NCBI GenBank assembly: GCA_020073185.1
Contig: JAIQFT010000030.1
Location: 1-49,319 of the forward strand
Reading direction: 5' to 3'
Length of the DNA stretch: 49,319 nt
Origin: Terriglobia bacterium
GTDB lineage: Bacteria > Acidobacteriota > Terriglobia > Terriglobales > Acidobacteriaceae
Made by a program: the position numbers and the translations under genes. Each line of letters starts with the position of its first letter. Position 1 is the stretch's first letter. The notes under the pieces were generated by a model. It made no database searches and had not been told where the DNA came from. It saw only the letters and a list, made by a program, of their open reading frames with translations. This document shows, one piece after another, positions 19,401-27,443 of the stretch.

Positions 19401-19426
19401 CTACTCTCCTCGAATGTTTTCGGCGC

Positions 19427-19467
19427 AAAAGAAAACGACCCGCGGTCCGGGTGGACCGTGGGTCGTT
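19427..19467 (-). terminator. Leader terminator (attenuator) upstream of metY
   Basis: On the minus strand an AACGACCC...GGGTCGTT stem of about 15 pairs (5' arm 19467-19453, 3' arm 19448-19434, one A-C mismatch) with a four-base loop runs into TTTTCTTTT (19435-19427). It lies 30 bases before the metY start and after the putative leader peptide. It is therefore a premature terminator rather than a gene end. Confidence 0.88.
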
Positions 19468-19575
19468 GAACCTTCGGCGGCTACTGTTTCAGCTTTGGCC
19501 GCTTGTCCGCGCAACCCACAGACCACGACGCATGCACATGATGATGGTGCACATGGCCATGGTGGTGTTGTGGGC
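19456..19575 (-). promoter_or_regulatory. Mutually exclusive leader hairpins (1:2 and antiterminator 2:3)
   Basis: Segment 2, CUGUGGGUUG (19521-19512), can pair over ten positions with CGACCCACGG (19465-19456), the 5' arm of the terminator. This would form an antiterminator. The same segment can instead pair over seven positions with GCCCACA (19575-19569), upstream of the Met/Cys codon cluster. The 1:2, 2:3 and 3:4 alternatives are the arrangement of amino-acid-responsive attenuators. Pairings were found by eye; energies were not computed. Confidence 0.65.
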
Positions 19576-19587
19576 AACGTCGAACAT
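19489..19587 (-). CDS. Putative Met/Cys-rich leader peptide of metYX
   Basis: A 32-codon frame, ATG at 19587 to TGA at 19489-19491. It contains the run MAMCTIIMCM at residues 10-19, five Met/Cys regulatory codons of a kind that fits the downstream methionine genes. The promoter at 19597-19624 would start transcription about one to three bases before this ATG, so translation would be leaderless. Internal ATGs at 19560 and 19554 are alternative starts. Another frame through the same DNA is His-rich (GHVHHHHVH) and cannot be formally excluded. The function in attenuation is inferred from position relative to the alternative hairpins. Confidence 0.55.
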   Translation of the reverse strand: MFDVAHNTTMAMCTIIMCMRRGLWVARTSGQS

Positions 19588-19596
19588 AGAAACACA

Positions 19597-19624
19597 AGTA
19601 TACGCAGGCGGGAAAATCTGTCAA
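19597..19624 (-). promoter_or_regulatory. Sigma-70-type promoter of the metYX leader
   Basis: TTGACA (19624-19619), a 16-base spacer and TATACT (19602-19597) on the minus strand, matching the consensus nearly perfectly. The predicted transcript start is around 19590, giving a leader of about 160 nucleotides to the attenuator and about 190 to metY. Confidence 0.8.
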
Positions 19625-19692
19625 TACATCAGGCTGTGCGGCCGCTCACATGCCGGCGTGATGTGCCCGGGTCCCGATGTGGCTCTCCCCCG

Positions 19693-19845
19693 CTAGGCGC
19701 GGTGCGGCATGCTCTTGGACGCGTCGTGCGGGGCAGTGTCGTCCTTGTGAGGCGTGTATGACTCGGCGTAAGCGGCGTAGAAGACCATGGCTCCCATGAT
19801 GAAGAAAACGGCGAGCGCGATCAGAGCCATGAAGAGAATCGGCAT
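19693..19845 (-). CDS. Small single-span membrane protein (50 aa)
   Basis: A 50-residue protein starting MPILFMALIALAVFF. It has one transmembrane helix at about residues 2-24 and a polar His/Asp-rich tail ('ESYTPHKDDTAPHDASKSM'). The ATG at 19845 has GAGGTG six bases upstream, which favours it over the longer frame from 19878. I do not recognise a family. It resembles small cytochrome-oxidase or transport accessory peptides only in size and topology. It lies alone between the metYX promoter and the divergent oxidoreductase gene. Confidence 0.6.
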   Translation of the reverse strand: MPILFMALIALAVFFIMGAMVFYAAYAESYTPHKDDTAPHDASKSMPHRA

Positions 19846-20035
19846 GGGACACCTCGACTCGCGAGTCATGAGTTCCACGATGCGCGGGAAAACTCAGGAC
19901 TCGCCACCATTCCTATGATCGCCCCGCTCAACACGTATTACGGTGATGTGGGTCACCGGCGCGAGTGATGAGACCTCCACCCTGTCCCGCCAACCCCGGG
20001 AGCGATAAGTACGGTAACCGCGCAACTGTGGTGAA

Positions 20036-21052
20036 ATGGGGCGCATGGTTCGTTTCGGCATCGTCGGATTCGGGCTGCACGCCGTGAAGCGGCTGATGCC
20101 CGGCTTCCGCCTGGCGCGGAATGCGCGCGTGACGGCGCTCTCGCGGCGCGACGCGGACAAGGCGACGGCGTCGGCGCGCGAGTACGGCATCGCGCACGCC
20201 TTCACGTCAGCGGAGAAGTTGTGCCGCAGCCCGGAAGTGGACGCGGTATTTGTGGCGACACCCAACAATTGCCACCTGCGCGATGTGCTGGTGGCGCTGG
20301 AGTGCGGCAAGCCGGTGCTGGTGGAAAAGCCGATGGCGATGAATGCCGCCGAAGCGCGACAGATGGTGGAAGCGGCGCGGAGCAGGCACCTGCCGTTCGG
20401 CGTGGCGCAGATTTTTCGTTTCGCGGAAAGCGTGCGGCGGCTGCGAGAACGGGTTATGGCGGGCGAGATTGGCCGCGTGGTCTTCGCGCGCTCGGAATTT
20501 TCCTACTCCGCCGGGTCACACCCGCGCCGATGGATCCACGATGCCGCCATTGCGGGCGGAGGACCAATTGCCGACGTCGGCGTGCACTGCGTTGACGCGC
20601 TGCGATTCATTCTGAATGACGAGGTCGCAAGCGTATCGGCTTGCGGACTCGCGGGCAAAACCCCGGGCACGGTTGAATCGGCGGCGGCGGTGTCGCTGCA
20701 ATTCCGGCGATGCGGGATCGGCGTGGTCCTGGTGTCGGCGCGCACGCAATATCGCACGCCACTGGAGATCGTCGGCGAAGGCGGTGTGCTGCGGGCGGAA
20801 GATGCGTTCAGCGTGGAAAAGCCGGTCATGATCGAACGGCAGCGGGCGGACGGCATGGAGACGGAGCAGGTTTCCAATCATTTGGCATACGCGCGGCAAG
20901 TGGAAGCGTTCGCCGACGCGGTGGAAGCGCGTGCGGCGTTTCCGGTGCCCGGCGAAGAGGGGCTCAAGAATCAGGTCATCCTGGATGCGGCGTATGGAAG
21001 CATGCGGAGCGGAAGCGTCGAGGAAATTGTCGAGTTGGCAACTGGTGGTTAA
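20036..21052 (+). CDS. Gfo/Idh/MocA family NAD(P)-dependent oxidoreductase
   Basis: A 338-residue dehydrogenase. The N-terminal Rossmann domain has the dinucleotide motif GIVGFGLHA (residues 8-16), 'DAVFVATPNNCH' and the family signature 'VLVEKPMAMNAAEARQMV' with the conserved EKP lysine. The C-terminal alpha/beta substrate domain contains 'GGGPIADVGVHCVDAL', where the Asp and His are the usual catalytic or substrate-binding pair. Substrate is probably a sugar or polyol derivative but cannot be specified. The start at 20036 or the ATG at 20045 are both possible and neither has a strong ribosome site. It is monocistronic. Confidence 0.87.
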   Translation: MGRMVRFGIVGFGLHAVKRLMPGFRLARNARVTALSRRDADKATASAREYGIAHAFTSAEKLCRSPEVDAVFVATPNNCHLRDVLVALECGKPVLVEKPMAMNAAEARQMVEAARSRHLPFGVAQIFRFAESVRRLRERVMAGEIGRVVFARSEFSYSAGSHPRRWIHDAAIAGGGPIADVGVHCVDALRFILNDEVASVSACGLAGKTPGTVESAAAVSLQFRRCGIGVVLVSARTQYRTPLEIVGEGGVLRAEDAFSVEKPVMIERQRADGMETEQVSNHLAYARQVEAFADAVEARAAFPVPGEEGLKNQVILDAAYGSMRSGSVEEIVELATGG

Positions 21053-21221
21053 TAGCTGGTGGTTCGTGGCTGCGGAGAGTTGCCGAGAGCAGTGTCAGAA
21101 TTGGTGCAGCCGAGAGAGGAAACACAGAGATCCCTCGACTCGGGATGCCCGCGCTGGAAACAACGCGCGGGAGCCCTCCCTAGCTCGGGATGACATCGGC
21201 TACAAAAAAGATGAAACGTCT

Positions 21222-23150
21222 TCAGTGTCGGCCTGGTGCGTGTGTTACGGCGACTTGCGACTGCGCCAGCGACGGTTGCCCGGGCGTGAGGGAGTGGTTG
21301 ACGTACACGGCTTTGCCGCCGCTCTCCCTCAACAGCCAGGTGTGATTCTTGTCTAGGCGCTGAGCGGCGGCCTCGCGCTGCTCCTGCGGCACAACCAAGA
21401 AAACGCGCACAGGCGAGCCCCAGATCGCAGGGAAAGTCTGGTCAGTGAAGAAGATCCTGGGCGCGTCGGGATAATGCGAGCCGAGTTCGAGATTGTTGTA
21501 GCGCCCGTTCCAAATCAACAGCTGGCGATGGGTGTAGAAGGAAACGCTGGAGGCGGGATCGAACTCGCCATACACGGCAATCTGATCGCCGGTGCGGAGA
21601 TGCTTCAGGATGGCAACGGCCAGCGGGCGCGATGACATGTGCGGCTCGAAGACCGCGTACGCCAGGTTGGCGGCGAAGATGAACACCGCCATGGTGACGC
21701 CGAGCACAACCGCGCTGGTCAGCACGCGGCGCGTACGTCCCACCACCCAGACGGCAACAAAGCCGACGGAAAAACACGCGGCGGCCATGAGCGCGGGGGT
21801 GCGCAGGTCGGCGAAAGCCTGGGGCGTGAGATCGAACAGGTGTCCCATGCTAAGGCGGTAGAAGTCGTTGGGATGGGTCTTCAGCAGGGTGGAGATGTCG
21901 CCGGTGGCGCGAATTCGCGAGGCCTGCCAAACCGCCCAGGTCAAAACAGCGCCCAGCGCCACGCCGAGGAATGCGAGCACGGCCTGCAGGCGAGGTAGCC
22001 ATGGGTCGCGTTGCTCTTCGGCGCGCGCGATGCCGAGGCCGAGCAGAATGGTGATCGCGGGCCAGCCGCCGAAGGCGTAATACTCCATGCGCGATCCGAC
22101 GACGAGCGAAAAGAAGGCAAAGACGACGCCGAACCAGACGAACAGCAGCAGGCGGGCGTCCACCGCAGCGGTGCTTCTGTGCTTCCACCAGGTGCGAGGC
22201 GGTGGGAACCGTTTGATGGCGAGCGGCAGAAACAGGCTCCAAGGGAAAAACCACGCCAGATGCGCCGCCCACCAGATGGGAAGCGGAGTGGCGTCGTAGT
22301 CAGGCGGCCAGCGCGTGCCGAGGGCGCGTTTGAAGTGCTCGTTGATGAAGTAGGACCAGAGGAATCCGGGCGCGCGCCATTCCGCGATCACATGCCAGGG
22401 CACGGCGACGGCAAGAAAGATCAGCATGCTGGAAAGCAGGTGCAGTTCGCGCCAGCGGCTCCAACCGCGGGTCAGGATGATGAACGCGACGATCGTGCCG
22501 ACGGGAAAAAGCACGCCGATCAGACCCCGCGTGAGCACGGCGCAGGCGGTAAGCACGGCAACGCCCCAGTAGTAGAAATGCGGCGGCAGCCGGCCGGTGT
22601 CGTGGGTCCAGGCACGCAGGAACAAATAGAAGATGGCGGTGAACTCGAGGGCGTAGATGGCCTCGGGGATCATGATGCGGGTGAACATGAACATCCCGAG
22701 GCTGGTGGCGGTGGCGAGCCCGGCGTACAGACCAGCGCGGTCGGAGAAGAAGTGGCGGGCGAACGCGAAGGCCATCAGCGTGAGACCGATCATCGCCAGT
22801 GCAACCGGCAAGCGCACGGCGAACTCAGTCGGACCGAAAATCTTGTAATCGAGCGCCACCAACCAGTAGTGGATGGGGGCTTTCTGCAGGTAGCGCACGC
22901 CGTTGAGGAACATGACGACGTAATCGCCGCGCTGCAGCATCTCGCGCGAGACCAGCGCGTGGGAGGCGTCGGCGTCGTCGAGCAGCGCGGGGCGCGAGGC
23001 GGTGCCCAGGTAGACGGCAGCGGAGAGCAGCAGCAGGAACAGCGCAGCCCAACGTCGAAAGCGTGAATTCGAGGAAGCTACAGTCGTCGGCGTGATGATA
23101 GCAGGAAACGTCAGCGGCGGTTGGCGGTTATCGGTTATCGGGAAACGCAT
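21222..23150 (-). CDS. GT39-type membrane glycosyltransferase (ArnT/PMT-like)
   Basis: A 642-residue polytopic membrane protein with about 12 hydrophobic segments between residues 33 and 500 and a C-terminal soluble domain. The first outer loop carries 'LLDDADASHALVSREML' with the acidic pair expected for the catalytic site of the ArnT/PMT (GT-C) fold. It is followed by 'GDYVVMFLNGVRYLQKAPIHYWL', typical of lipid-linked sugar transferases that modify lipid A or cell-wall glycans. Donor and acceptor are unknown. The called start gives a hydrophilic N-terminus partly formed by a near-tandem repeat (23113-23145). A later start is possible. Confidence 0.85.
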   Translation of the reverse strand: MRFPITDNRQPPLTFPAIITPTTVASSNSRFRRWAALFLLLLSAAVYLGTASRPALLDDADASHALVSREMLQRGDYVVMFLNGVRYLQKAPIHYWLVALDYKIFGPTEFAVRLPVALAMIGLTLMAFAFARHFFSDRAGLYAGLATATSLGMFMFTRIMIPEAIYALEFTAIFYLFLRAWTHDTGRLPPHFYYWGVAVLTACAVLTRGLIGVLFPVGTIVAFIILTRGWSRWRELHLLSSMLIFLAVAVPWHVIAEWRAPGFLWSYFINEHFKRALGTRWPPDYDATPLPIWWAAHLAWFFPWSLFLPLAIKRFPPPRTWWKHRSTAAVDARLLLFVWFGVVFAFFSLVVGSRMEYYAFGGWPAITILLGLGIARAEEQRDPWLPRLQAVLAFLGVALGAVLTWAVWQASRIRATGDISTLLKTHPNDFYRLSMGHLFDLTPQAFADLRTPALMAAACFSVGFVAVWVVGRTRRVLTSAVVLGVTMAVFIFAANLAYAVFEPHMSSRPLAVAILKHLRTGDQIAVYGEFDPASSVSFYTHRQLLIWNGRYNNLELGSHYPDAPRIFFTDQTFPAIWGSPVRVFLVVPQEQREAAAQRLDKNHTWLLRESGGKAVYVNHSLTPGQPSLAQSQVAVTHAPGRH

Positions 23151-23161
23151 GGCCCTTTCGA

Positions 23162-24328
23162 TTAACGCGTGGTGAATGCCTTGGGCGCGGGGATCGGCAC
23201 CTGCTCGACAATCTCGATGCCGAATCCTTCCAGCGCCACGACTTTGCGCGGGTGGTTGGTGAGCAGGCGGATGCGCCGCAGGTTCAGGTCGGACAAGATC
23301 TGCGCGCCGATGCCGATCTCGCGTTGCGTTTTGCGCTCGCTTTCGGGCAATGCAGGCAGGCGATGCTCGCGATGGAAAGTGAGGATCGGCTTGTCGCCCA
23401 GCTTTTCCTTGGTGAAGCCCTTGGAACCGTGATGGAGATAGATGAGCGCGCCAGCGCCGGCCGAGGCGATGCGCGCCATGGAGCCCTCAATGACGTTGTG
23501 GCATCCGCACCAGGTGGCGCCGAAGACGTCGCCCAGCAGGCAGTGGGAATGCATGCGCACGAGCACCGGCTCGGTCGCATGTTCGACGTCACCGCGCAGC
23601 AAAGCGATGTGCGACTCGCCGCCCTCCAGCGCGCTCTCGTAGGCAATCATGCGGAACTCGCCGAGGCGGGTCGGGACCAGGGCCTCGCCCACGCGCTGGA
23701 TGTAGCGTTCGTGCGCCATGCGATAGCGGATGAGTTCGGCGACGGTGAGCATCTTGAGACCGTGCTGGTGGCAAAACTGCACCAGGTCTGGAACGCGCGA
23801 CATCGTTCCGTCTTCATTCATGATTTCGCAGATGACGCCGGCGGGAACCAGGCCGGCGAGACGCGCCAGATCCACCGAAGCCTCCGTCTGCCCGGCGCGG
23901 ACCAGTACGCCGCCCCGGCGCGCCCGCAGCGGAAAAATGTGTCCCGGGCGCGCCAGGTCGCTGGGACGCGTTGCGGGATCGATTGCGACGCGGATGGTGC
24001 AGGCGCGGTCGTAGGCGGAGATGCCGGTGGTGACACCGTCGCGCGCGTCAATCGCCTCGCAGAAAGCGGTGCCGAACTGCGAAGTGTTTTCCGCCGTCAT
24101 GGGGCCAATCCGCAGATGCTCCAGGCGCTCCTCGGTGAGCGCCAGGCATATGAGACCGCGTCCGTACTTGGCCATGAAGTTGATCGCCTCGGGCGAGATC
24201 TTCTCGGCGGCCATCGTGAGGTCGCCTTCATTCTCGCGGTCTTCGTCGTCCACCACGACAATCATGCGCCCGGCGCGAATTTCCTCGATGGCGGTGGGGA
24301 CGTCGGTAAATGCAGACGTTGAGGTCAT
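23162..24328 (-). CDS. ribB: RibBA-type protein: DHBP synthase with degenerate GTP cyclohydrolase II domain
   Basis: A 388-residue two-domain riboflavin protein. The N-terminal half (about 1-205) is an intact 3,4-dihydroxy-2-butanone-4-phosphate synthase: '[11 protein letters not shown]' (residues 27-37), '[16 protein letters not shown]' and '[14 protein letters not shown]'. The C-terminal half keeps the zinc ligands C263-x10-C274-x-C276 and '[20 protein letters not shown]'. Between 'LIYL' and 'GIGAQIL' the usual 'RQEGRGIGL...DTVEAN' block is replaced by an unrelated Lys/Arg-rich stretch (about residues 299-337). That block holds catalytic residues, so cyclohydrolase activity is probably lost, as in the RibBX-type variants. 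The ATG at 24328 matches the family start. No riboswitch was seen. Confidence 0.88.
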   Translation of the reverse strand: MTSTSAFTDVPTAIEEIRAGRMIVVVDDEDRENEGDLTMAAEKISPEAINFMAKYGRGLICLALTEERLEHLRIGPMTAENTSQFGTAFCEAIDARDGVTTGISAYDRACTIRVAIDPATRPSDLARPGHIFPLRARRGGVLVRAGQTEASVDLARLAGLVPAGVICEIMNEDGTMSRVPDLVQFCHQHGLKMLTVAELIRYRMAHERYIQRVGEALVPTRLGEFRMIAYESALEGGESHIALLRGDVEHATEPVLVRMHSHCLLGDVFGATWCGCHNVIEGSMARIASAGAGALIYLHHGSKGFTKEKLGDKPILTFHREHRLPALPESERKTQREIGIGAQILSDLNLRRIRLLTNHPRKVVALEGFGIEIVEQVPIPAPKAFTTR

Positions 24329-24385
24329 GGTCAATGAAATTCTACACGGGCGAGTGGGGTATTTGGTAATTGGGTAATATCGTAA

Positions 24386-24437
24386 TTTGGTAATTGGTCC
24401 GACCGTAGCGTGAACCGAGGCACGCTCAATTACCAAA
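24386..24437. repeat. Hairpin of TTTGGTAATTG phrases upstream of ribB
   Basis: TTTGGTAATTG (24386-24396) and its exact reverse complement CAATTACCAAA (24427-24437) form an 11-pair stem around a 30-base loop. Three further near-copies of GGTAATTG-like words precede the left arm (from 24359). The block lies between the ribB gene and the PiT gene. Confidence 0.65.
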
Positions 24438-24584
24438 CCAGAAGACCCATTTCAGTTACGTGCGGACTCCCTCAGGGACTAAAGCCCGCATCATCCGCGG
24501 CTCTGGGCGGCACGGCTGAAGCCATGCCCTTCCGAAGACATTCATGAGATTGGTTTCCAGCAAATTGCGAGATTACCCAATGTT

Positions 24585-25637
24585 TCAGGCCGCGGGATGG
24601 AACAGGCGGATGATCCAGAAAGTCAAGGCGGCGACGGTGGCCGAAGCCGGGATGGTGAGTACCCAAGCCCACACGATGCGCCGGGCGACGCCCCAGCGGA
24701 CGGCCGAGAGGCGGTTCGTGGAGCCGACGCCGACAATCGCGCCGGTGATGGTGTGGGTAGTGCTGACCGGGATGCCGGCCAGGGCGGTACCGAACAGGGT
24801 AATGGCGCCGGCCGCCTCGGCACAGAAGCCGCCTACCGGCTTCAGCTTGGTGATTTTCGTGCCCATGGTGTGCACGATGCGCCATCCGCCGAGGTAGGTT
24901 CCGGTAGCAATGGCGGCATGCGCAGCCAGGATAATGGGCCAATGGAATTTGCCCCAGTTCCCTGCCAGGTCCGCCGGGCTCATATAGCCGGCGGTGTAAA
25001 GCGCGCCGGCAACGATGCCCATGGTCTTCTGCGCGTCGTTGCCGCCGTGGCCCAGGCTGTAGGCGGCGGCCGACAGCAATTGCAGTTTGCGGAACCAACC
25101 ATCCACCTGTTGCGGCGATTTTCTGTAGAACAGCCAGGAAACCGCGACCATGAAACCGAAGCCGAGCACGAGTCCCATCAGCGGGGCCACGACGATGAAG
25201 GTCAGGGTCTTGGTCCAGCCGCCGGGAATAATGACCCCCCAGGCGCTGTGCAAGTTGCCGGATAGGATCCAGGCGCGGGTGACGGCGGCTCCGCCGTAAC
25301 CGCCGATCAGGGCGTGCGAGGACGAGGTCGGCAGGCCCCACAACCAGGTGAGCAGGTCCCACACGATTGCGCCCATCAGTCCGGCGAGCACAACGTACTG
25401 GGTCACAACATCGAGGCGAATCATGCCCTTGCCGATGGTGTGCGCCACAGCGGTGCCGAGCAGAAAGGCGGCGAAGAAATTGAAGAACGCCGCCCAGGCA
25501 ACCGCCAGCTTGGGGGAAAGCACACGCGTGGAAACCACGGTGGCGATGCTGTTGGCGGCGTCGTGGAAGCCATTGAGAAAATCAAAGACGAGCGCGAACA
25601 GGACCGTTACACCGACCAGTAGGAATGAAGAGTTCAC
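24585..25637 (-). CDS. pit: Inorganic phosphate transporter, PiT family
   Basis: A 350-residue membrane protein with about 9-10 transmembrane segments. Both copies of the PiT signature are present: 'NGFHDAANSIATVVSTRVLSP' near the N-terminus and 'GHGGNDAQKTMGIVAGAL' in the second half. These form the phosphate and cation sites of this low-affinity symporter family. The DUF47 gene ends 37 bases before this gene starts, the common PiT-DUF47 operon. Both follow the same direction and the DUF47 gene is transcribed first. Cation specificity (H+ or Na+) cannot be read from the sequence. Confidence 0.93.
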   Translation of the reverse strand: MNSSFLLVGVTVLFALVFDFLNGFHDAANSIATVVSTRVLSPKLAVAWAAFFNFFAAFLLGTAVAHTIGKGMIRLDVVTQYVVLAGLMGAIVWDLLTWLWGLPTSSSHALIGGYGGAAVTRAWILSGNLHSAWGVIIPGGWTKTLTFIVVAPLMGLVLGFGFMVAVSWLFYRKSPQQVDGWFRKLQLLSAAAYSLGHGGNDAQKTMGIVAGALYTAGYMSPADLAGNWGKFHWPIILAAHAAIATGTYLGGWRIVHTMGTKITKLKPVGGFCAEAAGAITLFGTALAGIPVSTTHTITGAIVGVGSTNRLSAVRWGVARRIVWAWVLTIPASATVAALTFWIIRLFHPAA

Positions 25638-25674
25638 CAGCCTTGCGTTCCTCGTGCCAGGGGGTTGAAGCGGA

Positions 25675-26289
25675 TCAGGCGCTCTTCAGGACCACCGCTT
25701 CCAGGACATTGGCGGCGTCCTCGGCCTTGTCGGTAGCCATCTCGAGTACCTCGAACAGCTCTTTCATTTTGATCAGGGCAATCGGATCCTTTTCGTTTTC
25801 GAACAAGTCGGCAATGGCCTGGCGGCAGACGCGGTCGGCCTCGTCTTCCAGGCGGTTGATCTCGACGCAGTGTTCCAGCACGTGCTTGGTCTTTTCCAGC
25901 AGCGAAACCGCCTTTTCGAGTTCCTCGGCCTGGCGGACGACCAATTCGGCCAGTTCGGCGGCGGGACCTGGAATGCGGCTGATCTTGTAGAGCACGAGCC
26001 GTTGCCCGGCGGCATTGACGAAGTCGAGCACGTCGTCCAGCGAGGAGGCGAGCCGGTGAATGTCCTCGCGGTCGAAGGGGGTGATAAAGGTCTGGTTGAG
26101 CTTGGTCATGATGGCGTGCGTCATGTCGTCGCCGCGATGCTCGATGTCCTTGATCTTCTGCACCTGCACTTCGACATTCTCGAAATTCTGAAGAATCCCC
26201 CGCAGCAGGCAGGCGCCGTCGGTGACGTTGCGCGCCATGTCTTGGAACAGTTCGAAGAATTTGGTTTCGCGGGGAATGATGCGAACCAT
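25675..26289 (-). CDS. DUF47 family PhoU-like protein, partner of PiT
   Basis: A 204-residue all-helical protein of the DUF47 (PhoU-like, formerly TIGR00153) family. It has the characteristic 'IEHRGDDMTHAIMTKLNQTFITPFDREDIHRLASSLDDVLDFV', shown here as separate segments around residues 50-95; the E/D..D..D pattern forms metal sites in PhoU-type bundles. Such proteins are thought to regulate or assist the PiT transporter encoded next to them. The ATG at 26289 has GGAG upstream; the frame from 26385 has no ribosome site and an unlikely N-terminus. Confidence 0.9.
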   Translation of the reverse strand: MVRIIPRETKFFELFQDMARNVTDGACLLRGILQNFENVEVQVQKIKDIEHRGDDMTHAIMTKLNQTFITPFDREDIHRLASSLDDVLDFVNAAGQRLVLYKISRIPGPAAELAELVVRQAEELEKAVSLLEKTKHVLEHCVEINRLEDEADRVCRQAIADLFENEKDPIALIKMKELFEVLEMATDKAEDAANVLEAVVLKSA

Positions 26290-26479
26290 CTCGGCTCCTT
26301 TGCCTCTCTCCAGGGCATGAACGGATGGCCCGTCCGCACGCGGATTTCGGCTGTCCAATATCTCACGCGGGATGGAGCAGGTCAAACCTGAGGGCGCCTC
26401 CGTGGATCGGTTTGGGTCACTCGCACCAAATGGGAAGGGGCCGCCTCGCGGCGACCCCAGATGGCTGGGAGGCGTTCGA

Positions 26480-26707
26480 TTACAGAGTGGACTCGATTTC
26501 GAAACCCCAGGCTTCCAGGAGGGGTTCCGGAATGTACTTGGAGTTCTTGTTGCGGCGCGCCCATTCGCGCAGCCGCGTGGACCGCAAGTACTGGTCGGGC
26601 GAGAGCTTGAACTCGCGCACCACCTGCTCGAACTCGGTAATGGTTGGGGTCACCGGGCCGATCGGCTCGGGCTTGCCCCAGTTCGGATTTCCACGTCGCT
26701 TCGCCAT
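26480..26707 (-). CDS. Small conserved hypothetical protein (75 aa)
   Basis: A 75-residue basic protein beginning MAKRRGNPNWGKPEPIGP. It contains a predicted helical segment ('ITEFEQVVREFKLSPDQYL', 'LREWARRNKNSKYIPEPLL'). A GAGGTAGG ribosome site lies about 12 bases before the ATG. The even mix of charged and aromatic residues looks coding. The 'STRLREWARRN' segment could bind nucleic acid, but I recognise no named domain. It precedes the DUF47-pit pair by 190 bases and may be a separate unit. Confidence 0.7.
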   Translation of the reverse strand: MAKRRGNPNWGKPEPIGPVTPTITEFEQVVREFKLSPDQYLRSTRLREWARRNKNSKYIPEPLLEAWGFEIESTL

Positions 26708-27118
26708 GATGAGTTCAGACCTACCTCAAGAAGATAGGACATCTCCTAAAGTTTTAAGGGCCACTAGATTGGATTCCCAAAAGCGCGAGAAGGATTCACT
26801 CGCTACGCACCAGGTCGCCCCACTCCCTGACCGTACTAGCGCGTCCGTGAAGCCTCGCCAAAGGGAAGGATTCTAAGGGTCTTTACTCGGCAGGACAAGT
26901 AAAAAATGCGTGGCTGCGCGATTTTGCATTCGAATAGAGATTGTCTATTTAGAATCAATGACTTAGGCAATGCCGAAGCGAAGGGCACACGACTTCGCTG
27001 AAGGCTAAGGCTTAACTTTCAACAACTTGGCAACAGCAGGGCGATGCCGCCGAACTTACCCAATATTGGGAAAGGGTCATATCGGGCCGCTGAAAGTAGC
27101 CGGCCCACGCACAACAAG
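26708..27118. other. Gene-free intergenic region before the tRNA-Leu locus
   Basis: About 410 bases with lower GC than its surroundings, especially 26880-27010. I see no open frame with a start signal, no terminator and no recognised RNA family. AT-rich stretches at 26905-26960 could be promoter material, but no convincing -35/-10 pair was found. Confidence 0.4.
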
Positions 27119-27175
27119 TGGTGCCCGGGGCCGGAATCGAACCGGCACGCCCCTTTCGGAGCTCGGAACCTTAAG
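27119..27175 (-). pseudogene. Truncated tRNA-Leu copy (3' half only)
   Basis: The first 48 bases (27119-27166) match 27277-27324 of the intact tRNA-Leu with one difference. They cover the CCA end, acceptor 3' strand, T arm and variable arm. Similarity fades in the anticodon arm (TTAAG at 27171-27175), and the 5' half is missing. Without a D arm and acceptor 5' strand it cannot be a functional tRNA. The extent, from anticodon loop to 3' end, is that of a tRNA attachment site. Confidence 0.75.
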
Positions 27176-27184
27176 TTGAGGCGC

Positions 27185-27272
27185 CTTGCTGGTGTGAGCG
27201 AACCTGAGCGGAGCGAAGGAGAAGCGCGAGCCCGCAGCCGAAATCCTGAGCGAGCGCAGCGAGTCGAAGGAT
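27185..27272. repeat. Pair of CCTGAGCg-GCGAAGG-type repeats between tRNA copies
   Basis: CCTGAGCGGAGCGAAGG begins near 27204, and a related CCTGAGCGAGCGCAGCGAG word ending in TCGAAGGATC begins near 27245. Such GAGCG/CGAAG words are common dispersed intergenic repeats in GC-rich bacteria. They occupy most of the 100-base spacer between the truncated and intact tRNA-Leu. Confidence 0.4.
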
Positions 27273-27276
27273 CTGC

Positions 27277-27365
27277 TGGTGCCCGGGGCCGGAATTGAAC
27301 CGGCACGCCCCTTTCGGAGCTCGGGATTTTAAGTCCCGTGCGTCTGCCAGTTTCGCCACCCGGGC
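27277..27365 (-). tRNA. tRNA-Leu (anticodon TAA)
   Basis: A complete cloverleaf on the minus strand. The acceptor GCCCGGG (27365-27359) pairs with CCCGGGC (27287-27281). The D arm contains AAACTGGCAGACGC. The anticodon arm is CGGGA-CTTAAAA-TCCCG with anticodon TAA. A long class II variable arm and the T arm GCCGG-TTCAATT-CCGGC follow. The discriminator A and an encoded CCA end at 27277. Confidence 0.96.
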
Positions 27366-27443
27366 ATATCCAAGCCAAACAGATGCTATCACGATGCTCC
27401 GTTCGCCGGACCCAAGGCAAGCAGGTATCATCTCAGTCGCACC

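Noticed and set aside
19401-19595. A 64-codon frame crossing the metY leader and terminator
   Set aside because: It reads through the terminator arms and overlaps the more plausible leader frame. It has no start signal or domain.
27119-27175. A second functional tRNA-Leu
   Set aside because: The 5' half, D arm and acceptor partner are absent.
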